This document shows positions 16,308-25,084 of a stretch of 35,778 bases of DNA, one piece after another. The notes beneath the pieces were generated by a model. That model did no database searches. It was not told the origin of the DNA and worked only from the letters and a program-made list of their open reading frames with translations. Numbering within the stretch: the first letter of the stretch is position 1; each line of letters begins with the position of its first letter. Location of the stretch: contig CAMVMG010000021.1 of the NCBI GenBank assembly GCA_947168525.1, positions 1-35,778 on the forward strand. Reading direction: 5' to 3'. This DNA is from an uncultured Bacteroidales bacterium. GTDB taxonomy: Bacteria > Bacteroidota > Bacteroidia > Bacteroidales > UBA932. The position numbers and the translations under genes were made by a program.

Positions 16308-17654
16308 CTATGACTTGTTTTCGTGACTGGCGGCCCATACTTTTGGTGTGACGCCGGTTATTTTCTTGAAGATGATATTGAATGATGAAGCGCTCTGGAA
16401 GCCGCAGGCGGTGGCTACCTCTGACTGTTTTAACTCCCTGTGTGTGAGCAGGTATTGCTCTGCATAATCTACGCGCAGAATGTTCACCAGCTCCGGAAAG
16501 CCCAGGTTGTAGTTATTGTTGACCAGCTTTGATACGTAGGTTTTGTTCGTGTGCATCTTATCAGCCACATCCTGGAGGCTGAGGCCGGGTTGCAGGAACA
16601 GTTGTTCTTCGGTCATCAGCTGCTGGAAACGCGTAATGAGGCTGTTGCTGTCCTCGTCCCAGTTGTTGGAGATGGCTGTAAAGAGCGTACTGGCAACGGA
16701 CGGCTGGATTTCTTCCGTGATGTCCTCGCTCAGGGTGCCTCCAATCTTGTCCCGGATGCGCCGAAGGGCGGCTTCTTCCGCTTCGTCTACCAGTTCGCCG
16801 ATTATGCCTTCGATCTCGTCGGATTTGTTTTTTTCTCCGTAATTGTATATGAATGAGTGCTTTATCTGGTGAAGGGTAATGGTTCTCCGGGAACTGAACG
16901 GAGTGAGGAAGTAATACAACAGGAGTGAGAGCGTAAGGGCTATGTTTACGATGGCGACAACGGCCAGATGCGTATCTGTAAAGTCTTTGAACAGTAAGAT
17001 TTTGGAGAGGAAGATGAACGCGGCAGGAAACAGGCTATAAACCTGTAGTTCATATAAGCGGATAGATTTCTTTGATTTAAAGAACCTTACCAAATTTTGA
17101 ATCTGGAATTTGTCTTTCTTACAAAGAAATAAAAGCCATGTGAAGAAGCTGACAAGCTCGAAAACCAGGACAAACCTGTAAATCACCACAACCCAGAGAT
17201 AGTATGTGTACAAAATAGAGCCTTTGTATTCGCCTGCAATGCTGTTTCCTTCTGTGTATAGCCGTGTAAAGAAGTTCTGTGCCTCTGAAAAACCAATCAA
17301 GGAGGTGAGGACAATGGCGGCTGTGAACAGGATTACCGGCAGTATAACCCACATAATGTGCGCTGGATGACTGAGTTTTGAACCTGTCCCAAACCGGAGC
17401 CGCTCTATGTACAGCCAGCAAAGCGGAATGATAACGGGAGCCGTTAGCTGCGCCAGCAGTGCCATAATGGACAATGCCCGGTACGACACGCCCGGGATAA
17501 GGTAGTAGCTGTCGGTGACCAGGAACAAGGCCATGTCCAGCAGCGATACCAGAATGAGCCAGAAGGCGTCTGCCCTGGACGACAACCAACAATGGATGAG
17601 GATCCAGAACAGACAGAATGCAACTGGCAGGAATATGAACAGCGAGATTAGCAT
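16308..17654 (-). CDS. polytopic membrane AraC-type transcription regulator
   Basis: 448 residues. Several hydrophobic helices (about seven, within residues 1-270) are followed by a soluble linker and an AraC-family DNA-binding domain in the last 100 residues (LQDVADKMHTNKTYVSKLV ... VATACGFQSASSFNIIFKKITGVTPKVW). The start codon shares one base with the stop of the fimbrillin-like lipoprotein gene (TGATG), so the two are translationally coupled. A receiver gene follows after 10 bases. One-component membrane AraC regulators of this layout occur in Bacteroidetes, but their ligands are generally unknown. Context suggests that it senses the state of the lipoprotein or envelope and controls the divergent pilus operon; this is inference. 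Confidence 0.88.
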   Translation of the reverse strand: MLISLFIFLPVAFCLFWILIHCWLSSRADAFWLILVSLLDMALFLVTDSYYLIPGVSYRALSIMALLAQLTAPVIIPLCWLYIERLRFGTGSKLSHPAHIMWVILPVILFTAAIVLTSLIGFSEAQNFFTRLYTEGNSIAGEYKGSILYTYYLWVVVIYRFVLVFELVSFFTWLLFLCKKDKFQIQNLVRFFKSKKSIRLYELQVYSLFPAAFIFLSKILLFKDFTDTHLAVVAIVNIALTLSLLLYYFLTPFSSRRTITLHQIKHSFIYNYGEKNKSDEIEGIIGELVDEAEEAALRRIRDKIGGTLSEDITEEIQPSVASTLFTAISNNWDEDSNSLITRFQQLMTEEQLFLQPGLSLQDVADKMHTNKTYVSKLVNNNYNLGFPELVNILRVDYAEQYLLTHRELKQSEVATACGFQSASSFNIIFKKITGVTPKVWAASHENKS

Positions 17655-18736
17655 CAGAAATCGTCGTTATTCTCGTAAATCTTTGTTTCCCAGTCTCCTA
17701 CAGAAGGAGCAAAAGTGATTTCATGATAGATGGAACTCAGATCCAGACCGATATGGAAAGTATACTGTTTTCCAGGAACGAATACATTGTCGGGCAGGAG
17801 GCCGTAGAGCATGTACTTGTACACCTGTTCTTTCAGAGGCGGATAGTTGAAGCCGTTGTGGGTGAATCCGTCCACGTCGAATACGACTTCTACGCACTGT
17901 TTGGCCAGTTCAATCTCGTCAGGGATTGCATAATAGCGGTGGCTGTCGGCCATGTGGTCTTCCAGGGTTTCGTAGCCTACGAATTTCTCATTTTCGGAGC
18001 CTACTCCCACCACAGCATCTCCTTCAAAGACAACCACTTTCCGGTAATAGCCCTGGTAGTTCCAGTTGCCGCGGCTAAGGGCAAGGTCGTTTACATAGAC
18101 GCCGGCCGACGCCACATTGGTGGCCGTGAGCTTGCGCAGATGGATGAGCCCCTGAAGATCTTCCGTGGGGGTGGCATCGCAGACTTTAAAGCCGATATCG
18201 TTGGTAATGTGCTGGAATTCAAGGGGAAGGATGCTTAGCTGGTCGATGGCGCGTTCTACGGTTTTGGATACCAGCGGGCCAGCCTCTACTTCATTGACAG
18301 TGTAGGGAATGGAGTACGAGTTGTTGTCGTTCTCGTAGGAGACGGTTTTTACGTGCGGATAGTAGGCGCTAAACATCACCGTGGAAGGAATTTCCCACAG
18401 GCCAGAGTCGAACATTTTCTTGTAGCCATCTCCGTTGCTGTATACGGCACTGTTGTCTATCAGTACAGAATTGGTTCCCTTTTCTATACCTACAAGGCCG
18501 AAAGGCCGACGGGTGTCCATGGTGGCCAGCATATCACCGGCATCTACGATTTCTCCTTTGGTCTGGATGGCCTTGGTGGGGATTTCCTTTCCGTCCCGGG
18601 TGACCCGGATGTTGAAATCTACCTGCTTCTGACCTGTGGCTTCTTTGGCAGAAGGGATGTCATCTACGCTGGAACAGGCGGTGAGGGCAGCCAGAAGGGC
18701 GGTGGAGATGGCGAAAAGGGTACGCTGCGCTTTCAT
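17654..18736 (-). CDS. fimbrillin-like lipoprotein coupled to membrane AraC regulator
   Basis: 360 residues. Lipoprotein signal LLAALTAC with C21; a PTKA segment at 53-56 in the position where the pilins have their TKA motif; and a tail reading ITFAPSVGDWE, close to the DPAVxxW tail of the tandem pilins. It therefore looks like a member of the fimbrillin (Mfa-like) superfamily. It is transcribed away from the pilus operon and joined by TGATG to a membrane AraC gene. It could be a minor pilus component, but as first gene of a regulatory operon a sensor or decoy role is attractive (inference). The start is well defined: ATG 18736 gives a full signal peptide, and a TATATTTG box is found about 60 bases upstream. 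Confidence 0.8.
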   Translation of the reverse strand: MKAQRTLFAISTALLAALTACSSVDDIPSAKEATGQKQVDFNIRVTRDGKEIPTKAIQTKGEIVDAGDMLATMDTRRPFGLVGIEKGTNSVLIDNSAVYSNGDGYKKMFDSGLWEIPSTVMFSAYYPHVKTVSYENDNNSYSIPYTVNEVEAGPLVSKTVERAIDQLSILPLEFQHITNDIGFKVCDATPTEDLQGLIHLRKLTATNVASAGVYVNDLALSRGNWNYQGYYRKVVVFEGDAVVGVGSENEKFVGYETLEDHMADSHRYYAIPDEIELAKQCVEVVFDVDGFTHNGFNYPPLKEQVYKYMLYGLLPDNVFVPGKQYTFHIGLDLSSIYHEITFAPSVGDWETKIYENNDDF

Positions 18737-18796
18737 ATTATATATATATTATAAGGTATAAACTTCTTTTTGTTCGTTTGTACGTTTTCTCTGATG

Positions 18797-18804
18797 CAAA
18801 TATA
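18797..18804 (-). promoter_or_regulatory. -7 box for the fimbrillin-like/AraC/receiver operon
   Basis: Leftward reading gives TATATTTG (TAnnTTTG), about 60 bases upstream of the start at 18736. No TTG is found at the standard distance (the nearest TTTG is only 12 bases away), so this operon may need an activator. Confidence 0.45.
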
Positions 18805-18856
18805 GTGAATATTTTTCAAAAAAGAAATTTTTTCGCAAAAAATTAGAAAATTTTTA

Positions 18857-18999
18857 ATTCTTGAAAAAATGCCTTTTTATTTCACTGTTAGTGCATATCT
18901 CTACAATTTGTGGGTTTTATAGGGAGTCTATAGTGAGAAATATGCCACATAGATACTCAGGGGCCACAGATGTTCAATTTTCACCCATTATTCAAGAAT
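18857..18999. repeat. 9-bp inverted repeat flanking the middle of the divergent regulatory region
   Basis: ATTCTTGAA at 18857-18865 and TTCAAGAAT at 18991-18999 are exact reverse complements 125 bases apart, between the two divergent promoters. The region 18737-19114 is very A+T-rich and contains no gene that I can support. Chance occurrence of a 9-bp match is possible at this composition. Confidence 0.45.
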
Positions 19000-19031
19000 A
19001 AGAAATTATTTTCGAAAAATTTGTTATTTTT

Positions 19032-19063
19032 TTTGGAAGATAAAAAAATTATGTTTATTTTTG
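19032..19063 (+). promoter_or_regulatory. promoter of the pilus operon
   Basis: TTTG at 19032-19035, 20 bases, then TATTTTTG at 19056-19063: a complete match to the Bacteroidetes TTTG/TAnnTTTG pattern. The predicted transcript would start near 19070, about 45 bases before the chosen start of the first pilus gene. Confidence 0.7.
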
Positions 19064-19114
19064 CAGTGCGAAAGATATGGAATGATTTCTGCATCGCTCG
19101 CAGCACACTTTGAG

Positions 19115-20461
19115 ATGAAAATGAACAGAATGAATTACTACGGCAGCATTGCCAGGGCAGCCTTCCGGTTTGTCTTGGCTATGTTGTTGCTGGTGCTCGG
19201 TTCTTTTTCTTTACGCGCGCAGTCGCATGCGCGTAAAATTGATGAGCAGGCTCTCAAGGTTTACTTCCAGTTCGACAAATCCTTTGTGAACGACAGTTAC
19301 ATGGGGAATGCCGCCACCCTCTCCATGCTGGACAGCCTCATCGCCGCCGGCGGTCTGGAGTCCCTGGAATCCGTGAAGGTGGTTTCCTATTCCTCTCCCG
19401 AAGGTAATTACGCATACAACCTGGCTCTTTCCAAGAAAAGAACAGAGTCCATCAATAAGCTCCTCCTTTCTTCCTATCCGGAACTCGAAGGCCGGATCGA
19501 GCTGGACTATAAGGGTGAGGCTTGGCAGGATCTGCGCAAGAGGGTCGTGAACGACAGCCATTTCACTGAGGATGTCCGTGAGAAAATCCTCGCCATCATC
19601 GACAGTGACCAAGATCCTTCTTCCAAGGAAATTGCGCTCAAGGCCCTTCCTCAGTATAAACGCCTGTATTCCAATTACTTCAAGCAGTTCCGTTACGCTG
19701 AAATCCGTCTTAGAATCGCAAATTCGGAGCCCAAACCTGTAGAAGTTCCCGAAATTTCAATTCCTGAGCCGGTAATTCTGCCCGTGGAAGAAAAAGAAAT
19801 TGAGACGCCCAAGATGGACACCATCGCCATCGATACCCCAGTTGTTCCGGTGGTTCCGGTTGTCCCCGCTGAAGTTCAGGAAATAAAACCTGCACCTGCT
19901 CCCCAGGGCAAAAAGACCTACTTCAACTTAAAGACCAATTTATTATACGACGCTGTCACCGCCCTCAACTTTGAGGTGGAAGTTCCCATCGCCGGAAGAT
20001 GGTCCGTCATGGCAGAGGATGTGTTCCCCTGGTGGCACATCGATAATAAATATGCCTTCCAGATGTGGGAGATGGGTATCGAGGGTCGTTTCTGGTTCAA
20101 GCCCTGGGATGTCAACGGTACGGAGAAAATGCGCGGCTGGTTTGTCGGAGCTTACGGAATGTCCTCCAAGTACGACTTCCAGTACGACCGTTCCATTAAC
20201 TATCAAGGAGAATACTGGAGTGCCGGTATCACCGCCGGTTACGTAATGCCCATCGGCAAAAAGAAGAAAATGAATCTGGAGTTCAGCCTGTCCGCCGGTT
20301 ACCTGCAAACCGATTATCGCCATTATTTCCCGGCCGACGATTACTCCGTCCTCATCCGGGACCCTTATAATATGGGTACTGTCAGTTACTTCGGTCCCAC
20401 CAAGGCAAAGGTGAGCCTGATCATTCCCATCAATTTTGGAAAGAAAGGAGGTGAGCGATGA
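19115..20461 (+). CDS. OmpA-like/DUF3575-like outer-membrane protein, first gene of pilus operon
   Basis: 448 residues from ATG 19115; ATG 19121 or 19130 are possible alternatives, all downstream of the promoter. Signal peptide to about 35 (LRAQ); OmpA-like domain about 48-200 (VYFQFDKSFV ... VVSYSSPEGNYAYNLALSKKR); Pro/Val/Glu-rich linker about 205-265; then a DUF3575-like beta-barrel from 267 on (TYFNLKTNLLYDAVTALNFEVE ... WSVMAEDVFPWW) with alternating beta strands to the end. DUF3575 proteins are regular first or second genes of type V pilus loci in Bacteroidales. They probably sit in the outer membrane at the pilus base, here perhaps with a peptidoglycan link through the OmpA-like part. 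The next gene overlaps by four bases (ATGA). Confidence 0.85.
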   Translation: MKMNRMNYYGSIARAAFRFVLAMLLLVLGSFSLRAQSHARKIDEQALKVYFQFDKSFVNDSYMGNAATLSMLDSLIAAGGLESLESVKVVSYSSPEGNYAYNLALSKKRTESINKLLLSSYPELEGRIELDYKGEAWQDLRKRVVNDSHFTEDVREKILAIIDSDQDPSSKEIALKALPQYKRLYSNYFKQFRYAEIRLRIANSEPKPVEVPEISIPEPVILPVEEKEIETPKMDTIAIDTPVVPVVPVVPAEVQEIKPAPAPQGKKTYFNLKTNLLYDAVTALNFEVEVPIAGRWSVMAEDVFPWWHIDNKYAFQMWEMGIEGRFWFKPWDVNGTEKMRGWFVGAYGMSSKYDFQYDRSINYQGEYWSAGITAGYVMPIGKKKKMNLEFSLSAGYLQTDYRHYFPADDYSVLIRDPYNMGTVSYFGPTKAKVSLIIPINFGKKGGER

Positions 20462-21531
20462 CTAGGAAAATGATACATTGGACGCTGGGCGTTTTGTTTT
20501 TGATACTTTTTGCTGCAGGGTGCCATCGCCGTCCCCTCGTAGACATGGAAGAGCGGGTAGCCATCCGTGTTAAGGTAAACATCAAGGCCGTTGCCAACGT
20601 AACGACCGACATTTACAACGAGCACATCCCCGTTCCGGATCTCACCACCGATATGATGCGTGTGATGGTGTACGATACAGATTCCAAGAACTTGCTCACC
20701 CAGAGCTTTATTACCAGCAAGAGCTACGCGGAAGACGGTAGCCAGGTCTTCTCCGGGGATCTTAACATTAGTTATGGTAACTACGACTTCCTGGTTTACA
20801 ATTTTGATACACCCACTACTCAGGTATCCAACGAGCAAAACGAAACCAGCATTCTGGCTTATACGCAGGAGATTTCCCCGGCCATGCGCAGCAGCTACCT
20901 TGGCTATTCCAGGGCCGACGATAACGAGAACGAGAACGACCGCTACGAAGATCTGGAAATCAACTACGAGCCAGATCACCTGGTAGTCGCACGCGAGCAT
21001 GACCTTCATGTGTCCCCGCACGACACGGTAGTGGTTATCTCCACAACGGCCACCACCATCATCGATACGTACTACATCCAGATTCGTGTGAAGAATATTC
21101 AGTACGCATCCAGCGCCACAGCGGTCATTTCCGGTTTGTCGCCGTCCAACAAGTTCGGCCTCAACCTCCGCACAACAGATCCTTCCACCGGTGTCTGCTT
21201 CAACCTGATCAAGAGCACCGACGAAAATATCTCCGGGGCCAACAAAGACGTACTTTGCGCCCTGTTCAACACCTTCGGAAAAATCCCGGATTCCACGTCG
21301 GATCTGTATGTTACCTTCAATGTGGTGGATACCGGCGGTAACCTGCAGCAGAAAACCGTGAATCTGGATACGGTGTTCAAGACAGAAGACGCTATTGAGC
21401 GGCACTGGCTGCTGATAGACCTGGATTGGGAGTTATTGCCTCCTTCTCCGGACAATCCCTCGGGCGGCGGAGGTGGCTTCCAGCCCCGGGTAGACGATTG
21501 GGAAGAAGAACAGGGAACCATTATCCTGTAA
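20458..21531 (+). CDS. DUF5119/Mfa2-FimB-like pilus anchor lipoprotein
   Basis: 357 residues starting inside the previous gene (ATGA overlap). Lipobox LFAAGC with C22, followed by HRRPLVD, the hallmark opening of DUF5119/Mfa2-like lipoproteins. The middle part has the two beta-rich lobes expected of FimB/Mfa2 anchors (MRVMVYDTDSK, YGNYDFLVYNFDT). The C-terminus is Gly-rich and then acidic (DDWEEEQGTIIL). Mfa2/FimB proteins hold the pilus at the outer membrane and limit its length; the placement before the pilin genes fits. The octamer TTTGATAC occurs twice in this gene (20499, 20813). Confidence 0.82.
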   Translation: MTRKMIHWTLGVLFLILFAAGCHRRPLVDMEERVAIRVKVNIKAVANVTTDIYNEHIPVPDLTTDMMRVMVYDTDSKNLLTQSFITSKSYAEDGSQVFSGDLNISYGNYDFLVYNFDTPTTQVSNEQNETSILAYTQEISPAMRSSYLGYSRADDNENENDRYEDLEINYEPDHLVVAREHDLHVSPHDTVVVISTTATTIIDTYYIQIRVKNIQYASSATAVISGLSPSNKFGLNLRTTDPSTGVCFNLIKSTDENISGANKDVLCALFNTFGKIPDSTSDLYVTFNVVDTGGNLQQKTVNLDTVFKTEDAIERHWLLIDLDWELLPPSPDNPSGGGGGFQPRVDDWEEEQGTIIL

Positions 21532-21579
21532 CATAAGAAAACGAAACATTAGGAATTGAAAAATATCGAACGAAACACA

Positions 21580-22698
21580 ATGAAAAAGTATTTGATGATG
21601 TCTGCCGCCATTGTAGCGGTGTTCAGCATGAGCTGCTCCAAGATTGAAGATACCTCCGAAGAACAGGAGATTGGCTTTGCTGTTGCCAGTTATGTGCCCC
21701 AGACCAAAGCCGGTGAACAATCTATCATCACCGTAGACGGTGTAAGGGCTTTCAAGTGCAAGGCTTTCCTGCACGCCAATGGTGCTGTTGCGGGAACCGA
21801 TTATTTCGGTGCCGCCGGAGAAACCATCGAGTATAACGCCAGCGCCTGGAAGCCTGCTTCCCATCCCTACTACTGGCCCAAGCATCCGGACAGCTATATC
21901 AACTTCGTGTCCTGGTACGATAAGAACGGTGCCCCTACAGGTACGGTAACCGAGACATCCATGGTTTGGGAAAATCGCACCATCGCCGTGGACGACAACA
22001 TCATGTTCGCCGACGAAGCCTGGCGTTTCAAGAACAATGACAGCGCAGTTTACAAGCAGGACGGCGTTACGGCCGGTGTTCCCACCCTGTTCCACCACGC
22101 CCTGGCCAAGGTGAAGTTCCAGTTCAATGCTTCCCCGCTGACGGATCCCAATGATAACAATACCACTTTTGAGGTTAAACTGCAGACGGTCAGCCTCAGT
22201 AGCGTTCACAAACAGGGAACCCTTACCCTGACCAATGCCGATCCCGGTGCTACAAGACAGAATGCATGGACCCCTGACGTAGCTAACTATTTCTGGCTTG
22301 CGAAAGATGCGGCTTCCAATATCGCGATGGTTTCCTCGAATACCGATCTTACCGAAACGCCCGCTATCCTGTACCCGTCCGCTGCGGATCAGAGCACATA
22401 TTCCATCACTGCGCAGAGTGTCCTCCCGCAACAGGTAACGGATGCCATGGTTCTGAGTATCACCTATGCCATCACTATCAAGTACAATGGTTCCGTTATC
22501 CTGGCCGAGCAGGACATCCCTGCTTCCATCCAGCTGAATACCTTGAAGAATGGATCCAATGTCGCTATCACAGATTGGCTGCCCAACAAGATCTACACCT
22601 ATGGTATCACCATCAACCCGCTGACGGACCAGATTCTGATCGACCCTGCCATCGACGCCGACTGGGCCACCGAGAACGTATCCGCTACCATCGAATAA
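21580..22698 (+). CDS. fimbrillin-family pilin, paralog 1 of 6
   Basis: 372 residues from ATG 21580. The eight-residue longer frame is ignored because all paralogs begin at MKK or similar. Lipobox FSMSC (C19); SYVPQTKAG at 37-45, the probable maturation site; YYWPK.....INFVSWY; GVPTLFHHALAKVKF; and a tail ILIDPAIDADW. These are Mfa-like-1 (type V pilin) features: a lipidated precursor is carried to the surface, cut near the TKA, and polymerised by strand exchange. The tail Trp motif here has an extra residue (DADW) compared with the others. It is separated from the next pilin by only 30 bases, without a GC-rich hairpin. Confidence 0.88.
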   Translation: MKKYLMMSAAIVAVFSMSCSKIEDTSEEQEIGFAVASYVPQTKAGEQSIITVDGVRAFKCKAFLHANGAVAGTDYFGAAGETIEYNASAWKPASHPYYWPKHPDSYINFVSWYDKNGAPTGTVTETSMVWENRTIAVDDNIMFADEAWRFKNNDSAVYKQDGVTAGVPTLFHHALAKVKFQFNASPLTDPNDNNTTFEVKLQTVSLSSVHKQGTLTLTNADPGATRQNAWTPDVANYFWLAKDAASNIAMVSSNTDLTETPAILYPSAADQSTYSITAQSVLPQQVTDAMVLSITYAITIKYNGSVILAEQDIPASIQLNTLKNGSNVAITDWLPNKIYTYGITINPLTDQILIDPAIDADWATENVSATIE

Positions 22699-22728
22699 CT
22701 TGAACTATAGATAAAACGCACATTGAAT

Positions 22729-23832
22729 ATGAAAAAGTACATGATTCTCGCAGCTGTGGCCCTGGTAGCCAGCGCCGCCTGCACCAAAGTGGAAGACACC
22801 ACCCCTTCCCACAAGATTTCCTTCGAAGTTGCTAACTATGTGGCCCAGACCAAAGCCGAGCAGGCCACCAATGCAGAACTCGGTGGCAGTTTCACCACCA
22901 ACGCCTGGTTCACCAATGGTGATGGCACCAAGACTCAGTTTATGAGAAGCGAGACTGTCAGCTGGAATACCCCTGTCACCGGACAGTGGGCTCCTTCCCG
23001 TGAGTATTTCTGGCCCAAAACCGGTTACATTGATTTCTATTCCTACGACGGTACTCCCGCTCCTACATCTGTAGGCGAAGGTTCCTTGACTTACACCGCT
23101 CCGGTTGCCACTGACGCCAATATCCTGGTTGCTGATGCCGCTTATCATCAGACACAGAATTCTTCTACTTATCACATTGACAATGCCTCTGTCAAGGGTG
23201 TCCCCACACTCTTCCGCCATATGCTGGCCAAGATCCAGTTCAAGGTAAAGCTGCAGACGGCCAATGCCACTCCTAACACCAAATGGGATGTCATCATCCT
23301 GAATACGGGTGCCAAGCTTTCCAATATCGTTATCCTGAACACGGGTACCCTGACGCTGAGCAACAGCTATGCTGGTCACACTCCTACTACCCAGGCCTGG
23401 ACCAATACCAACGCTTCCAAGCCGAACGTAGGCTGGGTGGCCGCTGCCGGAACTGAGACTGTAAGCACCCTTACTCCTGCTCTGTCCCTTGCTAAGAATG
23501 CTACTGAGAGCGGCGATTTTGTAGACCTCATTGCACTCCGCACGGTTATGCCGCAGGTCCTGGGCGATGACGCCGTGTTCACGCTCAACTACAATGTGAA
23601 AGCCACCTATGGTAGTGAGGCACAGCCTTATCTGGATGAGAACCGTGACTTCACGGTCAAGATCAACACCATCAAGAACGCTTCCAGTGCTTACATCACC
23701 GAGTGGGATATGAACCAGATCATTACCTACAACGTGATCATTGACCCGGTGGGCGAGCAGATCCTCTTCGACCCGGCTGTGGAAGAATGGGACCAGACCC
23801 AGACCGGAACCATCAACGTTCCGCAGGCCTAA
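22729..23832 (+). CDS. fimbrillin-family pilin, paralog 2 of 6
   Basis: 367 residues from ATG 22729 (a TTG six bases earlier is not needed). Starts MKKYMILAAVALVASAAC with C18; ANYVAQTKA at 35-43; YFWPKTGYIDFYSY; GVPTLFRHMLAKIQF; tail ILFDPAVEEW. The first 55-60 bases of the gene are nearly identical to those of the next paralog, while the mature parts differ, pointing to duplication followed by divergence or to gene conversion of the leader. A GC-rich hairpin follows the stop. Confidence 0.88.
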   Translation: MKKYMILAAVALVASAACTKVEDTTPSHKISFEVANYVAQTKAEQATNAELGGSFTTNAWFTNGDGTKTQFMRSETVSWNTPVTGQWAPSREYFWPKTGYIDFYSYDGTPAPTSVGEGSLTYTAPVATDANILVADAAYHQTQNSSTYHIDNASVKGVPTLFRHMLAKIQFKVKLQTANATPNTKWDVIILNTGAKLSNIVILNTGTLTLSNSYAGHTPTTQAWTNTNASKPNVGWVAAAGTETVSTLTPALSLAKNATESGDFVDLIALRTVMPQVLGDDAVFTLNYNVKATYGSEAQPYLDENRDFTVKINTIKNASSAYITEWDMNQIITYNVIIDPVGEQILFDPAVEEWDQTQTGTINVPQA

Positions 23833-23840
23833 TACCTTAA

Positions 23841-23872
23841 CGGTCCGGGGTGGCCGACCCTGCCCCGGATTG
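23841..23872 (+). other. inter-pilin GC-rich hairpin 1
   Basis: TCCGGGGT (23844-23851) pairs with GCCCCGGA (23862-23869), extended outward by wobble pairs to 23841/23872. The loop contains GGCCGACCCT (23852-23861). The sequence is almost identical to the hairpin at 25011. There is no T run after it, so an mRNA-processing or attenuation signal seems likelier than a full terminator. Confidence 0.75.
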
Positions 23873-23906
23873 CCAAATACAATAAAAGAATAATTAAAAA
23901 CGCATT

Positions 23907-25001
23907 ATGAATATGAAAAAGTACATGATTCTTGCAGCTGTGGCCCTGGTAGCCAGCGCCGCCTGCTCCAAAGTAGAGAACACCGTGGTCACCCCGGACC
24001 AGGCCATCTCCTTCCAGGTTGCCAACTATGTCCCCCAGACCAAGGCCGGGGAGGTGAAGTTTGACGAAGCCAAGACCTTCAGCACTTATGCTTGGTTCCA
24101 CCCCACCAGTGGTGTCGCTCAGGCCTTCATGGCCAATGAAACCATCAAGTGGCAGGAGTCTGCCAAGTCGTGGGCTTCGGACCGTACCTATTTCTGGCCC
24201 AAGACCGGTTATGTGAACTTCTACTCCTATGCCGGCACTCCGGCCCCTGTGATTACCGATGGCACCGCCACCTACACCGACAAAACCATCGCCATCACCG
24301 ACGATGCCCTGCTGGCCAGCGCTGCTTATCGCTATTCCAACTCCTCTGCCAACAAGTATGGCCTGCAGTATGGCACGGCCAATACGGATGTAACGGGTGT
24401 TCCCACCCTTTTCCACCACATTCTTTCCCAGGTATCCGTGATTGTGAAGTTCGATGCTTCCGAAATCTCCGACACCAAGAACAAATGGGACCTCACCGTG
24501 AACTCCCTGGCGCTCAACTATGACAACAAGGGTTCCCTGACGGTGACCTTCGCCGATCCCGGTTCCACGGGCGAGGCCTGGCCTTATGCCGCTGCCGGTT
24601 ACAACTGGACTCCTTCCGGAGCATACACCAATCTTTCTGCTACCGTAACCGCCAGCGTTGGTGCCACGCAGACCACCACCGCTCCCAATGTGTCTGCCGG
24701 TCTCACCTTCTTCGATGCCATCACCGTGCTTCCGCAGGCCCTGACCAACAGCGCCACTATCGACCTCAACTACACCCTCAAGCACTACTATGACGGTGCA
24801 GAGCAGATTTATGAGACCGTGGATCTCACAGGCGCCAAGGGCATCAAGCTCACGGACTTCACCGTGGAGGCCATCACCGCCTGGAACATGAATTACAAAT
24901 ATACCTACACCATCACCATCAAGCCCAACAACACCGTCACCTTCGATCCCGCTGTTGAGGCCTGGCAGGAGAAAGCCGCAGGTTATACCATTACCCAATA
25001 A
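23907..25001 (+). CDS. fimbrillin-family pilin, paralog 3 of 6
   Basis: 364 residues from ATG 23907; ATG 23913 is equally plausible because paralog 2 has only the second ATG. Lipobox SAAC at C20, ANYVPQTKAGE at 39-49, YFWPKTGYVNFYSY, GVPTLFHHILSQVSV, tail VTFDPAVEAW. Its leader is nearly the same at DNA level as that of paralog 2. It is flanked on both sides by members of the same GC-rich hairpin family, so its transcript segment may be set apart from its neighbours. Confidence 0.88.
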   Translation: MNMKKYMILAAVALVASAACSKVENTVVTPDQAISFQVANYVPQTKAGEVKFDEAKTFSTYAWFHPTSGVAQAFMANETIKWQESAKSWASDRTYFWPKTGYVNFYSYAGTPAPVITDGTATYTDKTIAITDDALLASAAYRYSNSSANKYGLQYGTANTDVTGVPTLFHHILSQVSVIVKFDASEISDTKNKWDLTVNSLALNYDNKGSLTVTFADPGSTGEAWPYAAAGYNWTPSGAYTNLSATVTASVGATQTTTAPNVSAGLTFFDAITVLPQALTNSATIDLNYTLKHYYDGAEQIYETVDLTGAKGIKLTDFTVEAITAWNMNYKYTYTITIKPNNTVTFDPAVEAWQEKAAGYTITQ

Positions 25002-25010
25002 GATGAATAG

Positions 25011-25036
25011 TCCGGGGCGGCCGACCCTGCCCCGGA
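25011..25036 (+). other. inter-pilin GC-rich hairpin 2
   Basis: Perfect 8-bp stem TCCGGGGC (25011-25018) and GCCCCGGA (25029-25036) around the loop GGCCGACCCT. It starts nine bases after the end of paralog 3. The A-rich leader of paralog 4 follows. Confidence 0.8.
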
Positions 25037-25084
25037 TTGCAACGAAACAGAAAAGATAGAAAACAAAAATAAATTTTTAAAGAA

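Noticed and set aside
18737..18750. TATATATA run upstream of the fimbrillin-like lipoprotein gene
   Set aside because: Simple A+T repeat close to the start codon; no evidence for more than low-complexity leader sequence.
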